Positions 19,498 to 31,347 are shown, numbered from the stretch's first letter. The stretch: DNA of 64,000 nt from Adiantum capillus-veneris (GCA_014529385.2 CM043965.1:66488190-66552189), one strand, 5' to 3'. Notes: generated from the sequence alone by a model not told the origin. A program made the numbers and translations.

Positions 19498-22205
19498 TAC
19501 CATGTGTTGAGGCCTTGAATTTGTAGTGCTTCTGGCCTTTGTCTTCTGAGTTTGTAGTAGTCTTTTGTTGTCTCCATCAACGGAAACCTAATGGCTTTAA
19601 TAGCTTTAGATAAGACTCATATCTGATGTTGTCCATGGTGGATGTAGGGCCAAAGATTATGTTGTCATATGTGAAGAAGCTAGTGTAGAAGGATTCCTCA
19701 AAGGCGCGCATATGTTAGCTTGGCAAGACCATTAATCTTTGATAAAATAAGTGCAGCACCTTCGGGGATGGTTGCTTTGAGATATCATAGGCCATTTTGG
19801 TGGCAGTGTCGCCCATCGATAATAATGTTGAGTCCGTTGCTTTGGACGGCACGAATACCTTGAGCCAAGCCAGAGGAGTCTTGCATATCTTCCTGATCAT
19901 CACACATATCAAGTCAGGAGAGCCAGTGAAAATATTAATGGTGCCCTTTAGGGTTTTCACCATATAGGAGACACTTATTCTCTCTCCCTCCTTAGGTGGT
20001 GGCATTGATGGGTAATTCAACGAGGTTGGATGCCTTTTCAAGATCCTGGCCTGGTTTGCCCATGAGCATACTTGAGGTACTATACAAAATGAACTATCAT
20101 CCCTTATGTTTTTGGGGGCATCCACCAAGCATTTAAGAAATCTTGGATACTTGAGGAGCCCCTCTTTTCTCCATTTTGGATGGGAATCCACTATTCTTCT
20201 TGTACCTTCTGGATCTTGGATATCACCATCATACACAAGCACCATTCCTTCAGCTTCAATTCTCTTCTTTATTGAAAAGACTTCATACTTTAAAAGAGGG
20301 TAGGGGAGTGATGGCTGCATCCACTCTTCCCTTAGCACATTTGTGACCAGCCCTTGGCCTCCAACTGAGTGGATCATCCGCTTTTCCCATTCCAAGGCTG
20401 CCTTGAGGTCTTCTATTGTGGTCTGTTCCTCTTCTGTTGACAGGGATTGTTCTTTCTCTTCTTGGGTCTGCGATGGCTCCTCTAGGTGTTGTGGATCTTT
20501 TGCACCTTCAGGAATTTCCATGGGCTTAGTCTATGCACTGATGCCAAGGTCACTAGGATCAAGCAAACGTTTCTTGTGATCTAGCTTCCTCAACTTCTTC
20601 CTTGAGAGCTATTAGCTGATGTTGTACAAGCTCGTCTCCTTTTGTGGCTTTCTCTGCGTGATAAGCTAACAACTCTTGCAGCTTTTCTAATTGGAGCTTT
20701 AGATGGTCATTCTCTTTTTGAAGCTATCATTGTTGTGCTATCAATCTTTCTTCCACTGCTAAGAATCCTTCTGCCATATGTAATCTTTGTCTTTGTTCCA
20801 GCCTTAATTCTTTCTATAGTGCCTTGATATGGGTTTCCAAGGCTTGTACAACCTGGTTGTCTCCTCTCACACTTGCTCGTGCAGCCCTTGTGGTTGCTCT
20901 GAGCCTTTGTACGGTCAGATCTTGGAGCTCTAATATTGCTTTTAGCTCAACCACATCATCCTTGGCTGCTTCCAACTCAGTTTCAATGTTTTCTTTTTCA
21001 TCATGTAGACTCTTTACCTCATTCGAGACCTCTGCCATCCACAATATAAGGGTGTCTCATTCAGAGATTCAAGCTCTTGCTCCGCCACCTTGACTCTTTG
21101 ACTTGTTCCCTGAAGAGTTCTTGAGACGTTGTCAGATTCTTCTTGTAGATTCCCCTCCCTTGTTTGGAGCATGTTGTTTTCCTCAACTAGTGTGAGAGAT
21201 CATGTTCTGATTCTGTCTAGTATTTGATGAGCGTATCTCACATCTTCTTCATTAGCAGCTACCATGTTCCTTGCCGATGATCTGGGCAGTGGGCTGGAGA
21301 GTCGAATCTAGTGTCCCATACTCAGTAATACACCCATTGGAGGAGGTCTCCAAGGGCTCAACAAAGGTCTCCACTGTGGCACTCGTGGAATTTGTACCAA
21401 CCCCGGTACTCCTGATTGTGGTAACTGCAATTTTGATTCCCTTCTTTGTGTATCTTGATCTTATGGTTGTCTTTTTGCTTTGTCATGTATGGTCAGATCT
21501 CATGGCTTCTCCTCCCTTTTTTCCTTTTCATTTGTAGCCCATGACGGGGTCTGAGTGCCATAAACGACTTCAGAAGCCTCTTCTAATGTATATCTTGCAT
21601 TAAGGAGGTCTTCATAAGTACCCCTGCCATCCTTTTCCTTGTCTCTTAGTGTGTGTCTAGCCTCCAATGCCTTCTTTGGCGAATCAATTTGTTGCGATGT
21701 AAAGAGCTTTGGGCTTGGCGGTTGAGAGGTAGACCCCGGGGAAGGTACTCATGGTGTTGTACTTCTTCCCTGCACATTTTTTTTCCCTCTTTCCCTTGTG
21801 CTTCAGACATCTCTTTCAACCTCCTCTTGATATCCTCTACCTCTTCAACCATGAAAGGCTCTAGACTCTTCAAATTCTTCATATTCTCGGATGTAGTGAT
21901 CAAATTGATCCTCGAATGGCCTCAAGGAGGTGTCCCCCTTCTTTGCTTGATCTACAACGCAGTACTCCTCAAAGTTTCCCTTAAGTTCTCGTTTGACCGT
22001 GAACTACTTGATCATTCTCTTGACTCGAGCTTCCTTTTGACTAGTGGTTTCTTTTGGTTTCTGCTCTTTGGTCATCACCATTTTTTCTGGCTCTTCAGAC
22101 TTTTCCTCCTGTATTATCTCTAGCTTTCTCCTTAGCCTTGTTGTGACAAGTGGTGCCACTTGTTGTTCATCTTCTGTATCTTCTTTAAGTCTCAACTGCT
22201 CATTC
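19498..22205 (-). pseudogene. Coiled-coil gene, decayed, copy 1
   Basis: Starts near 22205 (reading EQLRLKEDTEDEQQVAPLV). It passes through charged, heptad-rich blocks at 22195-22004, 21903-21646 and 21044-20814 (LHDEKENIETELEAAKDDVV). It ends in a globular block that is open at 20521-19715 (LREEWMQPSLPYPLLKYEVF, YMVKTLKGTINIFTG). One in-frame TAA at 19715 separates that block from a clear continuation (MRAFEESFYTSFFTYDNIIF) to a stop at 19498. A second, more degraded copy lies at 60828-62990 with SLPYPLMKVE and DYMVKT at matching places. Several frames are used, so it is broken or has introns. Function unknown; long coiled coils suggest a structural or assembly role (inference). Confidence 0.45.
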
Positions 22206-22279
22206 TGGGTTGGTGGGTCAGGCTATTGTCCTCTGTCCAAATCTAGTTTGAGCTCCAACGCAAAACCAATTTATTCCAC

Positions 22280-22590
22280 CTAGCTCAGGAAGGGGGGAGT
22301 TCCATGAAGATTCTAGCTCCTCATGTAATACATCCATAGAGGTAAAAGCTTCTACACAGCCTCCACCTACAATAGTGGATCTCCATGAAGCTACAAAGGA
22401 ATCCACACGTTTCAGTGTTCAAGAATCACCTAATGAACCACTTCAAGTTCGATCCTGGGAGAGTACCTTACCACCCTTGCAACTCGACGAGGCACCTAAG
22501 GTAATAGAAAACTACTGGCAAAAATCTTCACCTATAACAACTTGGAACAACTGGTTTCAAAGGGTGACGACATCATTTCAAACGATATGA
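22280..22590 (+). pseudogene. ORF X, C-terminal part (element H)
   Basis: Matches the last 100 residues of ORF X in G: SWESTLPPLQLDEAPKVIEN and SPITTWNNWFQRV are almost the same as in G. The shared tail shows that ORF X belongs to the family and is not a chance ORF in G. The retropepsin-like part of ORF X is not present in H. Confidence 0.6.
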
Positions 22591-22592
22591 TC

Positions 22593-22613
22593 TACCCAAG
22601 GAAGGGGGGAGTG
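22593..22613 (+). other. Internal polypurine tract (element H)
   Basis: AAGGAAGGGGGGAG just after ORF X. It is nearly the same as the tract before the 3' LTR (AGGAAGGGGGGCA, 24616-24628). G carries it at the same place (48271-48290). It may act as a second plus-strand priming site (inference). Confidence 0.55.
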
Positions 22614-22837
22614 TTTATGGACATCCATTATTCACTTGCTTCCCTCTCAACCTTTCTCCCTGACCTCTTAATCTCCAATCTTAGGGAATGTATATGTAAA
22701 GCCTTATACTCACAAAAACAAGATAAAAAAGTAAAAGCGCAAGAGCCATAACACAAAATCATAAAAACAAATTATGCACAAGAACACGACCCTTGTAATA
22801 TTTGCACTCTAACCATCATCTATTTGCGTGTACAGAT

Positions 22838-23272
22838 ATGGCTAGTACGCTAGAGTCATCCACTCCTGCCTTGGGTGAGAGGTACCCTCGTTACTTTTCA
22901 CAAATATTTCACATGGTCTTTCTAGTGCTTGCATGTGAATGGGATTTGATAGGTCGCTAGCATGTGAGAGGAATTTTGAGGAGTTAGAATGGCTGATACG
23001 TCTCTTGACCACGTCTGATCCATACTTAGTAGAGAGCGTTTCTCCCATTGCACAAGCCTACCCTTTTGACCAAGATGACTATAGGCGTCTAGTGACCTTC
23101 TTAGTAAACATGGGCACCTATGATGAAGAAGAAAATTTACAGGACTACACGGATGGCACATATGGTCTCATGGATGATGACTTTGTTTATCTCAACGACG
23201 AGGATAGGGGTTTAGCCTTAGGGTTTCCCCCAACCTCTACAATATCCTATTCCCTTTACTCTCTAGGGGGAG
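22838..23272 (+). pseudogene. ORF Y, small conserved downstream ORF (element H copy, frameshifted)
   Basis: ATG at 22838 reads MASTLESSTPALGERYPRYF and continues to CEWDLIGR. There a 1-2 base loss shifts the frame, and the protein resumes as ERNFEELEWLIRLLTTSDPY and on to DFVYLNDEDRGLALG. G has the same protein at 47990-47568 without the shift but with one stop. Together they indicate a family protein of about 140 residues, acidic near its end. There is no membrane segment and no known domain. Confidence 0.6.
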
Positions 23273-24615
23273 TGCAAATAATTAGGTTAGGGTTCCTTAT
23301 GTTTTTTGTTGTGTTCAATAAGTGTTGGTACCTTTTCCCACTAATGTGCCTCCTGGAGGTATTCCTTTTGTTTCCTAGTGTGTACAGGAGCGTGTTGCTA
23401 TTGATAGGATTTGGACCTTCATGGAATCTTTATCTCGACTCACTCTTCAAATCAAGCACGAAATCGACACAAACAAGTGTTTCTTGTCCATTACCATTGC
23501 CCCTTATCTTTTTTGCATCTATGATTGTCTGCTTTAATTGTGATTGGTAGCCTAATATTCACCGCATTTGCTTAGTATCAAACATTTAATTCAATGTAAT
23601 TTTTTGTCATAATCACTTGTCTAGGTTTAAAAATCAAGCAGTCCGACTAAGCTAGTTTGACCAAGTTAGGTGTTAGAGATCTTCTCTTAATACCATGGGG
23701 AATGCCTTCCTAATAATTAATGGTTACTTAGGTTCTTAATCCGCTTTAGGCAGCATTGTGTGAAATATACTAGGGCTTTCTAGTGGGCTTGACCCTATTG
23801 ACCTTTAGATTAAGTATTATAAAGGGAGTTTACTAGTGAGATGAGCTTGGGGAGGTGTATTAGTGTTATATGACCCCCCAAAGTTACAAAATTAAAATGA
23901 TGAAAATGAACAAACAAAAAATCAAAGTGCCACATTGTAAAATCTTAAGCTGGAAGAGAAACTCAGCTTGGTTGGGTACTTCACTCACATGTATCGCCTA
24001 TGGTACTAGAGCCCTAGAGGTTCCCAATATGGGCGCTTTTTCTTGAAAAGCAAAAAACCCAAGGCATACAAAATAAGCACACACATCAAATTGAATCACT
24101 GTGAATACACTTTGGGGGGTCAAAGAAAAGGTAATTAGTCAGGCGATGATTTCGTGAGAAATTCCTTTTATCGTAGCTTAACTACAAGGTCCTCTAGGTA
24201 TAGCCTCTAGTCAGCCCTCGAACATGAAATACTTGGCTCTCGCGATTAAACAACTTAATTAACCAGAGAAAATTAAGAAGCTTACCCATGGTATTAATAG
24301 TCGATCTCTAGTGCCTTTCGACCGTTAAATTAGCGACCCCAGACTTGTTTAATTTTTTACCTTTACATCTGTTTATGCATTTGATTACATTGCAATTTAA
24401 TGCTTATTGCTGACAAATTGTTTAAAATTCTGTTACCAATCAATTGTCTGCCTAAAATTGCATATGCTTTTTAATCGCTTATGAAAATGCAATTACTGTG
24501 CAATGTTATTTGATTTTGCAGTGACTAATGAAGGCTAAGGACATTCATCTCAAATGCTCTTCCACCTAGACCAACGAGCTTCAACTCAATAGCTTCCGAG
24601 GACAGAATCTATATC
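23273..24615. other. 3' non-coding stretch of element H
   Basis: 1.3 kb between ORF Y and the polypurine tract with no supported gene. It contains TGACCCCCCAAAGT near 23872 and its inverse ACTTTGGGGGGTCA near 24108. G has a matching non-coding region at 46366-47567. Confidence 0.5.
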
Positions 24616-24628
24616 AGGAAGGGGGGCA

Positions 24629-24951
24629 TGTCAACCTTCACGGCTCACGGACACCCTATCACCTACGAGACGGACGTTGTAACCTACGGTGGACATTGTA
24701 TTATTTATTTGGTAGAGTCAGGTACCGGGCTTGTCGGTCCAATAGGAAAAGGGTAAGAGTGATCGCCGATGAGAGGCGCACTCTAACTGGGACATTCAAG
24801 GGATTAGTTGGCTAAGCATGGGTGCCCAAGTGTGAATGAGGTGAGCTCATATAAAAGCCAACTAAACCTAAAATTCACTGATTCTCTCATTTGTGCAATA
24901 GAAGAGTGCTCTTGCTCCATCTCCATCTCCATCTTGTTCTTCTTCACCTCC

Positions 24952-25018
<67 letters not shown>

Positions 25019-25255
25019 CACGATCGAGCATTGCGGCGGCACGACGGCGGTGAAGCGATTGAGCGCGACGTAGCGGCGTCTCCTTCTTCTTCGCGACGAG
25101 GAATCCTCCACGGCAGGAGCATAGAGCGGTGAGTGACACACCATTGCCCTCTTTTGAGCTTACTAGTTAAGCTAGTTGTGTGCTTGGAGCCGTCTATGGC
25201 TCGCACACAGTGTTAGGCAAGGCCCTTGCTTTGACAGTGCGGCAAGGAGCGCACA
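24629..25255 (+). repeat. 3' LTR of element H (627 bp)
   Basis: Starts TGTCAACCTTCACGG after the purine tract AGGAAGGGGGGCA and ends GAGCGCACA. It aligns with both LTRs of G in reverse orientation (612-614 bp). A (GT)n(GA)n tract at 24953-25018 lies where the G LTRs have (AC)n tracts on the opposite strand. Confidence 0.8.
24953..25018 (+). repeat. (TG)21(AG)12 compound microsatellite in the LTR of H
   Basis: Perfect TG run to 24994, then AG run to 25018. It corresponds in position to the (AC)n tracts in the G LTRs. Confidence 0.9.
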
Positions 25256-25405
25256 ACATGTATATATACTAACATAATATGGCGGAAGTGGGAGCCCTTT
25301 ACACATGTCGACATCTGTGAGTTGAAGGCTAAAGTCCAAAAATAAGACAAGTTCCTATGCACGTGATAAAGAGGGAGAGGCCGCCAAAGGCGGTTCGCCG
25401 TACTA

Positions 25406-25408
<3 letters not shown>

Positions 25409-25480
<72 letters not shown>

Positions 25481-25633
25481 ATGCACCATCCACAATAGTA
25501 GACGGGCCTACAAGAGAGAAAAAGACAACTGATACCGGCCTGTTGAGACATCGTGTTATTGCAGAGTAACTGGGCTACTCTTGCCTGCTTTGCCCGTGGC
25601 AATAGGACCCATAAGAAGGAAAGGGAAGGAGAG

Positions 25634-25716
<83 letters not shown>

Positions 25717-25856
25717 TGAATACCTATGCAGGATGGTGGCTACTACAGTATTACTGCTTCTCAGGCAAACACTTCCTCTTCCTCCGGCCCCCTTCTCTCT
25801 CTCTCTCTCTCTCTCTCTATGTGTGTGTGTGTGTGTGTGTGCGCACGCGTGCGCAC
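25409..25856 (+). repeat. Cluster of microsatellites
   Basis: (TA)18 at 25409-25444 fused to (GA)n at 25445-25477; (GA)n at 25637-25713; (CT)n at about 25795-25818; then a strictly alternating purine-pyrimidine run at 25819-25856 ending in the 18-bp palindrome GTGCGCACGCGTGCGCAC. ORFs here encode only dipeptide repeats. Confidence 0.9.
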
Positions 25857-26147
25857 TTGTGTCTTGCGTCTTCATCTCCCCCCTGCTTACCTTCTAGGTC
25901 ACCACTTCGAGAACTCCCCGCTTGTTTGATGGCTGCATTTTGTAGTTCTAGCCATGTGGTGTGCCTGAATTCTCCTCCCCATAAGTAAATAGATGGACAC
26001 ATAATGATGTCATAATGTTTAGATATAGTTGCCCACCTCCACACAGACAAATAAGGGAATGCTTTGAGTCAACATCTATGCATATGCTTGGGTGCATATA
26101 AATCAATACACACCATTTTCCTTTGAGAGATAGCTAGCTACCTCTAC

Positions 26148-27770
26148 TGTAATGGAGTTGGCCTATTAACTTGAGAGTAGCAAAAATTAATGAGAGTACT
26201 TTTGAGAAATTACTTTGTGAGCATAGCGGATGAACATAATTGATGGTAGCAACATAAACATAGAATTTTAGTTAACTTGGCATGAACAATACTTTTGCAA
26301 GAGAGAGAATTTAGAGAACATGACAACAGTTGAGGACCGGATTTATGTGGAGCCGGTCCCCCCTCCAATAGGCATTTGTATTATGATTTCTCCCATCACG
26401 AGAGACTTGTTACAATACAATCTTTGTGTTTCTTGTGACCTAGGTGATGCAATGAAGATGGAAAACTTCATGCATCATGAGCATAACATAAACTTTGAAG
26501 AAAGCATTAACTATTCCAAGCCTCAGTCCCAAGACCTCAAACACCTCCGAAGGTGGAGAGAGCTAGCAGGGAATGAGGGTAGGGAAGAGAAAGAAGAAAC
26601 ATTTCATAGGAGAAAGAATTAGTTCCTCACTTATCATCACTCTTCTTGCTAGCATACATAATAGCATAGTAATGAAGATGGAGAAGATGGCAAGCTTAAG
26701 CATTGAAGCATGGCTCTTGGTTGGATTTGCACTCCATAGCCAAGAGCGTTGATGTAGGCTCTCAACCTCTCTACTTGCTTGGAAAGGAGAGGGAGCTCTT
26801 GCACTTTGCACTCACACAATGAGAGTGTGTGTGTGGGAGAGTATACCCCTCAAGCAACCCCCTAACTTGCTTTGGTCGACCCCCCCTTGTAGCTCATGCG
26901 CTTGAAGCTCATTGGACCCTTCCAAGCTTAGCCAATCATAAGGAGGAGTCATACCAAGCAACAAGGGTAGACTTGGGACATAGCCTTGGGAGAAGTGTCC
27001 CCCTTTCCCCTTTGAGAGAGAGGACTTGATAAATGCAAAATAAATTAATTAAACCTCCTAAATTATCATTGGACCCCTTGGGTGGCCAACCAATAGGCTT
27101 CAGGCACACCATGAGGGCAACATGAGGAGGAACTTGACAAGTGTCCCTTTTGCTTTCTTTGTACCAAGCATGCCTTGTGTGAGTGTGTGGGTGTTATCTC
27201 TCATCCCCCCTCTTGTAGGGCTCGCCCCCTCCTTGTAGGGATTGAATCCTGACTTTTTGACACCTCAAGCCCCTCAAGCTTAGGCCCAGTTCCCACCACA
27301 AGCTTGACCCTTAAGCACTTCAAGCTTGGGCTAGGTTCTCACCTCAAGTACAGCCATAACATCTCAAGCATGACAAGCACCTCAAGCATCTCAATCATCA
27401 AGCATATCAGTCATCAGGCACCTCAAGCACCTTAGTCATTAAGTGCGACAAGCACCTCAAGCACCTTAAGCTTGGGTCGGGTTCCCACCTAAAGCTCAAC
27501 CCTAGCTTACCTAAGGTCAAAGGACTTTTACACTAACTATTGGAGGTCTTCAATGAAGCTAACCCTAAGGTCTTATGCTCCATTGGTTAGCCTTGCTCTT
27601 TGATAGACCATCTCTCATTTGGGCCCCTTTACCATTGGCCTCGTGTTGAGATGGATCTATAAGCACATGTCTATATCTCAACCCTTGCTCATGATTTATT
27701 CTCCCACATTAAGTGATCAGTTTAATATGATAAAATCATTTGGGTTGGTTAGATATTAGATTTTATGACA
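26148..27770. mobile_element. Solo LTR, 1623 bp
   Basis: Begins TGTAATGGAGTTGG, ends TTTTATGACA, and is flanked by a perfect 5-bp duplication TCTAC (26143-26147 and 27771-27775). It is closely similar over its full length to the insert at 57157-58785. There is no internal region, primer site or pol sequence, so it is best read as a solo LTR left by recombination between the two LTRs of one element. The ORF at 26320-26622 is not supported by anything known. Orientation is not determined, since both strands begin TG and end CA. Confidence 0.8.
27350..27480 (+). repeat. Degenerate CACCTCAAGCA minisatellite in the solo LTR
   Basis: Units such as CACCTCAAGCA, CATCTCAATCAT and CACCTTAGTCAT follow one another. 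The other solo LTR has the same tract at about 58330-58480. Confidence 0.6.
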
Positions 27771-28356
27771 TCTACAAACACATTCGTAGGAATTCTTCAA
27801 GAGACAACATGCATGCATATTAACCACTACACACCATTTTCCTTTCAGAACCACACTCTCTGAGAGGAGTAGAAAGATTCAGTGATCAACTTCTCGATGT
27901 TTGTATGTCTTTTCTCAACAATTAGGTTGATGTTATGGTGAAAAACATAATATTTCTCTGAAAAGTTGTATGTGCTATCACGAAAGGAAGCTGCCTTAAA
28001 CAAGCAACACCCTACAATGCCACCCACAATGCTCTTTAATTCACATCCCAAATCTCTCATACTTTTGCCCATCCTCCTCTGGGCATTCACTTTGCAGTAA
28101 TGTCCCCTGTCCATCAAAGCTTCCTTCACATGTAGTCCCATTAATAAGCCTACTATGCATGATATCTCCTTCATAATATGAGCCTACTATGCATGATACC
28201 TCCCTCATAATATGAGCCCTCTGATCTCCTTCCAAATTGAACCTATAGGTAGTATAAAAAAGGGTGCATAAAGAACCATAAAGATGTTGCGATGGATGGG
28301 CTATACTAGTAGGAGTCACCAATGCAAAGACGTAGGTTATGGTGTGTAAAAATACC

Positions 28357-28474
<118 letters not shown>

Positions 28475-29617
28475 TCTTGGTTATTACAATATGGGTAGAT
28501 GATGTGATTCCTACCAACTGCCGATTAGAACTCCACCCACCAAGACCCAGATTGGACATTGGGTAGCTATAGAGGCTCACTCATGATTGTTGTTGTAGGA
28601 TCAATGACGATTAAGGTAGAACGGGTCCGAACCTGACTGAAGTAGGGCCAAATACATCCAAGTGAGTGGGTTCACCATATTTTTCTATAAAAAATGTCCA
28701 CGTTGGAACTTGGCAATGACCTGAGTTCCCTATAGGGCACTAGGCTTGAGCACTTTTGTTGGTTTGTGGGCTAGCCTATACATGGTCGCAAGATTTGCAA
28801 GTTGCAACATCCCATGTCTCTTTATCACTCTTTCTCTACTGAAGGTGTGATCACATGACATTGCAGCTTGAATCGGGCCTATTTCCAAGCCTCTGAGTCA
28901 CATGAGAGGAAGCTAGAACGTCAATCACAAAGTAGGGGAGGAGGAGTACAGATATAGATTATAGAATTATAGATGATAATAAAAATGGATCTCAAGCCAG
29001 TTCTTTTGTCGTTGTTAAGAGCCCCCAAGGTGAAGAATTTGCAATTTTAGCTGGTTTAAAAATACATTAAAGACAAATTATATGGCAATAACTTGTTGTT
29101 ACTTCCTATATCATGGTAGCATGTTAAGTACTTTCCAAGATATTAAGTAAATTCATTTTCTTTTTGTATTCAAAGCATGATGAATTCCGAGACTATGTAC
29201 TAATGTATGTTTAGGTGCCAATCGTTTAGAATCAAAACTTATCGTAAAACAACTCACAAAGATTGACTTTTGTAGGTCGCAATAACTTCAAATGAGAAAT
29301 TTCTCCTCTTACTGTAGAGACATTGAAATTTTTTCCAAAACATTCGCTTACAATCATTAAAAGTTTTTTAATTAAACCTGCGGTTGAATTAAAAGTTTTA
29401 AGTGGACAAAAATAATAAAAACATACGCCACAATGAGAGGAAAATAGAAGAAGCAAACATTTGAAAAAGATATTGCATTAAAATTCTCTTTCAGTCTCCC
29501 TTTGTCTCTTTTCTCTTTGCTCATTGTTGTTGTGGCAACCTCTCTCTCTCGCCCCCTCCTTGAGACCCCTTCTAGCTTTTTCACAAAGTTGCCTTATAAA
29601 GAACTAAGATTGGGGGG

Positions 29618-29724
<107 letters not shown>

Positions 29725-29873
29725 CTACACCTCACCCTCTTGGTCCCTAAGTTGTGTTTCTTCCGGACAATAGGATGGTACCTCATTGGCTTGAGAGAGT
29801 CGGGAATAGGAAGCAAAAATCATGGATAATGATTATGGATGGCACACAACATCAGATCATGGGCAGAGAGAAA

Positions 29874-30059
29874 TGTGAGGTGCTGCGGGAGCGCGTGCAT
29901 GGATGCGAGTGCGCGAGTGCGATGCAATGCAGAAGGAGACACAGATATTCCGAGCTCTTGGTGAGAATTATTACTCACCACTCCTTATTCTTTAATTATA
30001 TCCAAAGAATAGGTTAGTGCTTAGTGATGGGAGGCCAACCACTAAACTTGAAGCCTACA
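29874..30059 (-). repeat. 3' LTR of element E (about 186 bp)
   Basis: Minus strand starts TGTAGGCTTCAAGTTTAG after the purine tract CTTCAAGTTGGAGA, contains GAATAAGGAG as in A and B, and ends near CACCTCACA. The inner end is approximate because there is no second LTR to compare. Confidence 0.5.
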
Positions 30060-30830
30060 ATCTCCAACTTGAAGGCTAATGTGACCCAAGTGGCAAATAT
30101 ACAAGTGTAAAACATGACCATAGCTTCACCCTACACCCATCATCTCTATGAGATCTCTATGCAATGTGCAAACTCCTCTGAAGACAGACTCTTTGTCAGA
30201 GCATCCTATGGGTTCTCATCCGTGTGAACTTTGGCTAACTCAATGCGTTTGCTAGCCAAAATATCCCATATCACATAATATGTGACCTTGATGTTTTTTG
30301 ATTTGGAATGAAACACATAATTCTTTGCTGAATCAATCACACTCTAGTTGTCACAATGTAACTCTAGAGTTTGGTGTATACCTAGGTCTCCCACTAGACA
30401 AAATAATCACAAAGCTTTTTTGTTGGCACTGGAAACTGCAACATACTCGGCCTTAGTGGTAGAAGATGAAGTGTAGTTTGGGAGACATGATCTCCAAGGG
30501 ACTACCACTCTAGCAAGCAAGTAAATGTAGCCAGATGTGGATCTCCTAGTGTCCACACAGCTTGCATAATCAAAATCAGTGTATCCGATTATGGAGGCAT
30601 CATTGTTCCCAAAACGTAGCAGTTGTTGATTGAACGCTTGATGTATCTCAAGATATGCTTCACTGCTTCCCAATGCTTTCTACCCGGAGTTTCCATATAC
30701 TTGCTAACCACTCCAACTACAAATGCAATGTCTGGTGGCGTGCTAACCATGGCGTACATGAGACTGCTAATTGTTAAAGAATATGGCACTTTTTCCTTGT
30801 CTAAAGGCGTTGAGGTCAACTTAGTCTATT
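30060..30830 (-). pseudogene. Copia RT tail and RNase H of element E
   Basis: 30819-30589 reads SSLMYAMVSTPPDIAFVVGV and then KHWEAVKHILRYIK. 30673-30407 carries GYTDFDYASCVDTRRSTSGY and TTKAEYVAVSSA (RNase H). RNase H continues with frameshifts toward 30075 (HTDENP, DALTKSL). The palm with YVDD is missing. Confidence 0.65.
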
Positions 30831-31020
30831 TTTCATAAATGCATTGCTTGCATAAAGAAAAATCAGAGTAATCTAACACAAGGATATAACCAAAACAATG
30901 CAGTACCTTCATTCCTTTCTGACTCATATGTCCTAGCCGGCTATGCCACAACTCTGTAGACCGCAGCTCGACTACACAAATAGAATTCTCTTTCACTGAA
31001 GGAACATAGAGTGAATACAA
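30826..31020 (-). pseudogene. GAG-pre-integrase piece of element E
   Basis: LYSLYVPSVKENSICVVELR is followed by STELWHSRLGHMSQKGM and CKQC, giving the H-H-C-C zinc-binding region of integrase. The next residues already belong to the RT tail, so the D-D-E core is deleted at about 30826. Confidence 0.65.
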
Positions 31021-31045
31021 TGAGCTAGACTTCTTGCCTTTAAGT

Positions 31046-31347
31046 TAAAGTGCAGGAGTGAGAGCGTGAGTGAGTGTGTAGAGCAATGAAGAAGAGAGGA
31101 GAAGAGGAGACCTTGTGTTTGTAGGGGCTAAAACTCACTATCAACATGTGAGGCCCCTTATTCTATTATGTACATAATGAATAAGTATAGTGGGAGGGCG
31201 TCGCGCTTGGTCTAACACGCCACATGGGGCTTTACTTTCAATTGAAGTGCACGAGCGGGAGTGTGTGTGAATGTGTGCAGCAATGGAGAAGAGAGGAGAA
31301 GAGGAGACCTTGAGTTTGCAGGGGCTAAAACTCGCTTTACCCCAACA
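31046..31347 (-). repeat. 3' LTR region of element C: two LTR copies in tandem, one shortened
   Basis: 31243-31347 is an LTR lacking about 80 bp of its middle (CTCG joined to CTTTACCCCAACA). 31046-31235 is a nearly full LTR that lacks its terminal CCCCAACA. The two abut at CTTTAC/TTTCAATTGAAG. The intact 5' LTR for comparison is 34501-34683. Confidence 0.6.

Larger units (their letters stand above)
22225..25255 (+). mobile_element. Ty3/gypsy element H, 5'-truncated (same family as G)
   Basis: Only the 3' third remains: the C-terminal part of ORF X, an internal purine tract, ORF Y, a 1.3-kb non-coding stretch, the 3' polypurine tract and the 3' LTR. Similarity to the minus strand of G begins near 22225 (CTAGTTTG, then TTCCACCTAGCTCAGG). 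Left of this the coiled-coil gene begins, and gag and pol are missing altogether. With no 5' end, no target duplication can be tested. ACATG follows the LTR. Confidence 0.75.

Noticed and set aside
25213-25988. Long minus-strand ORF of 220 codons and overlapping plus-strand ORFs
   Set aside because: Dominated by microsatellite dipeptides; no conserved segment.
28600-29000. Integrase-like zinc-binding trace on the minus strand
   Set aside because: Two Cys and some Pro/Gly spacing only, interrupted by stops; below the level of a call.
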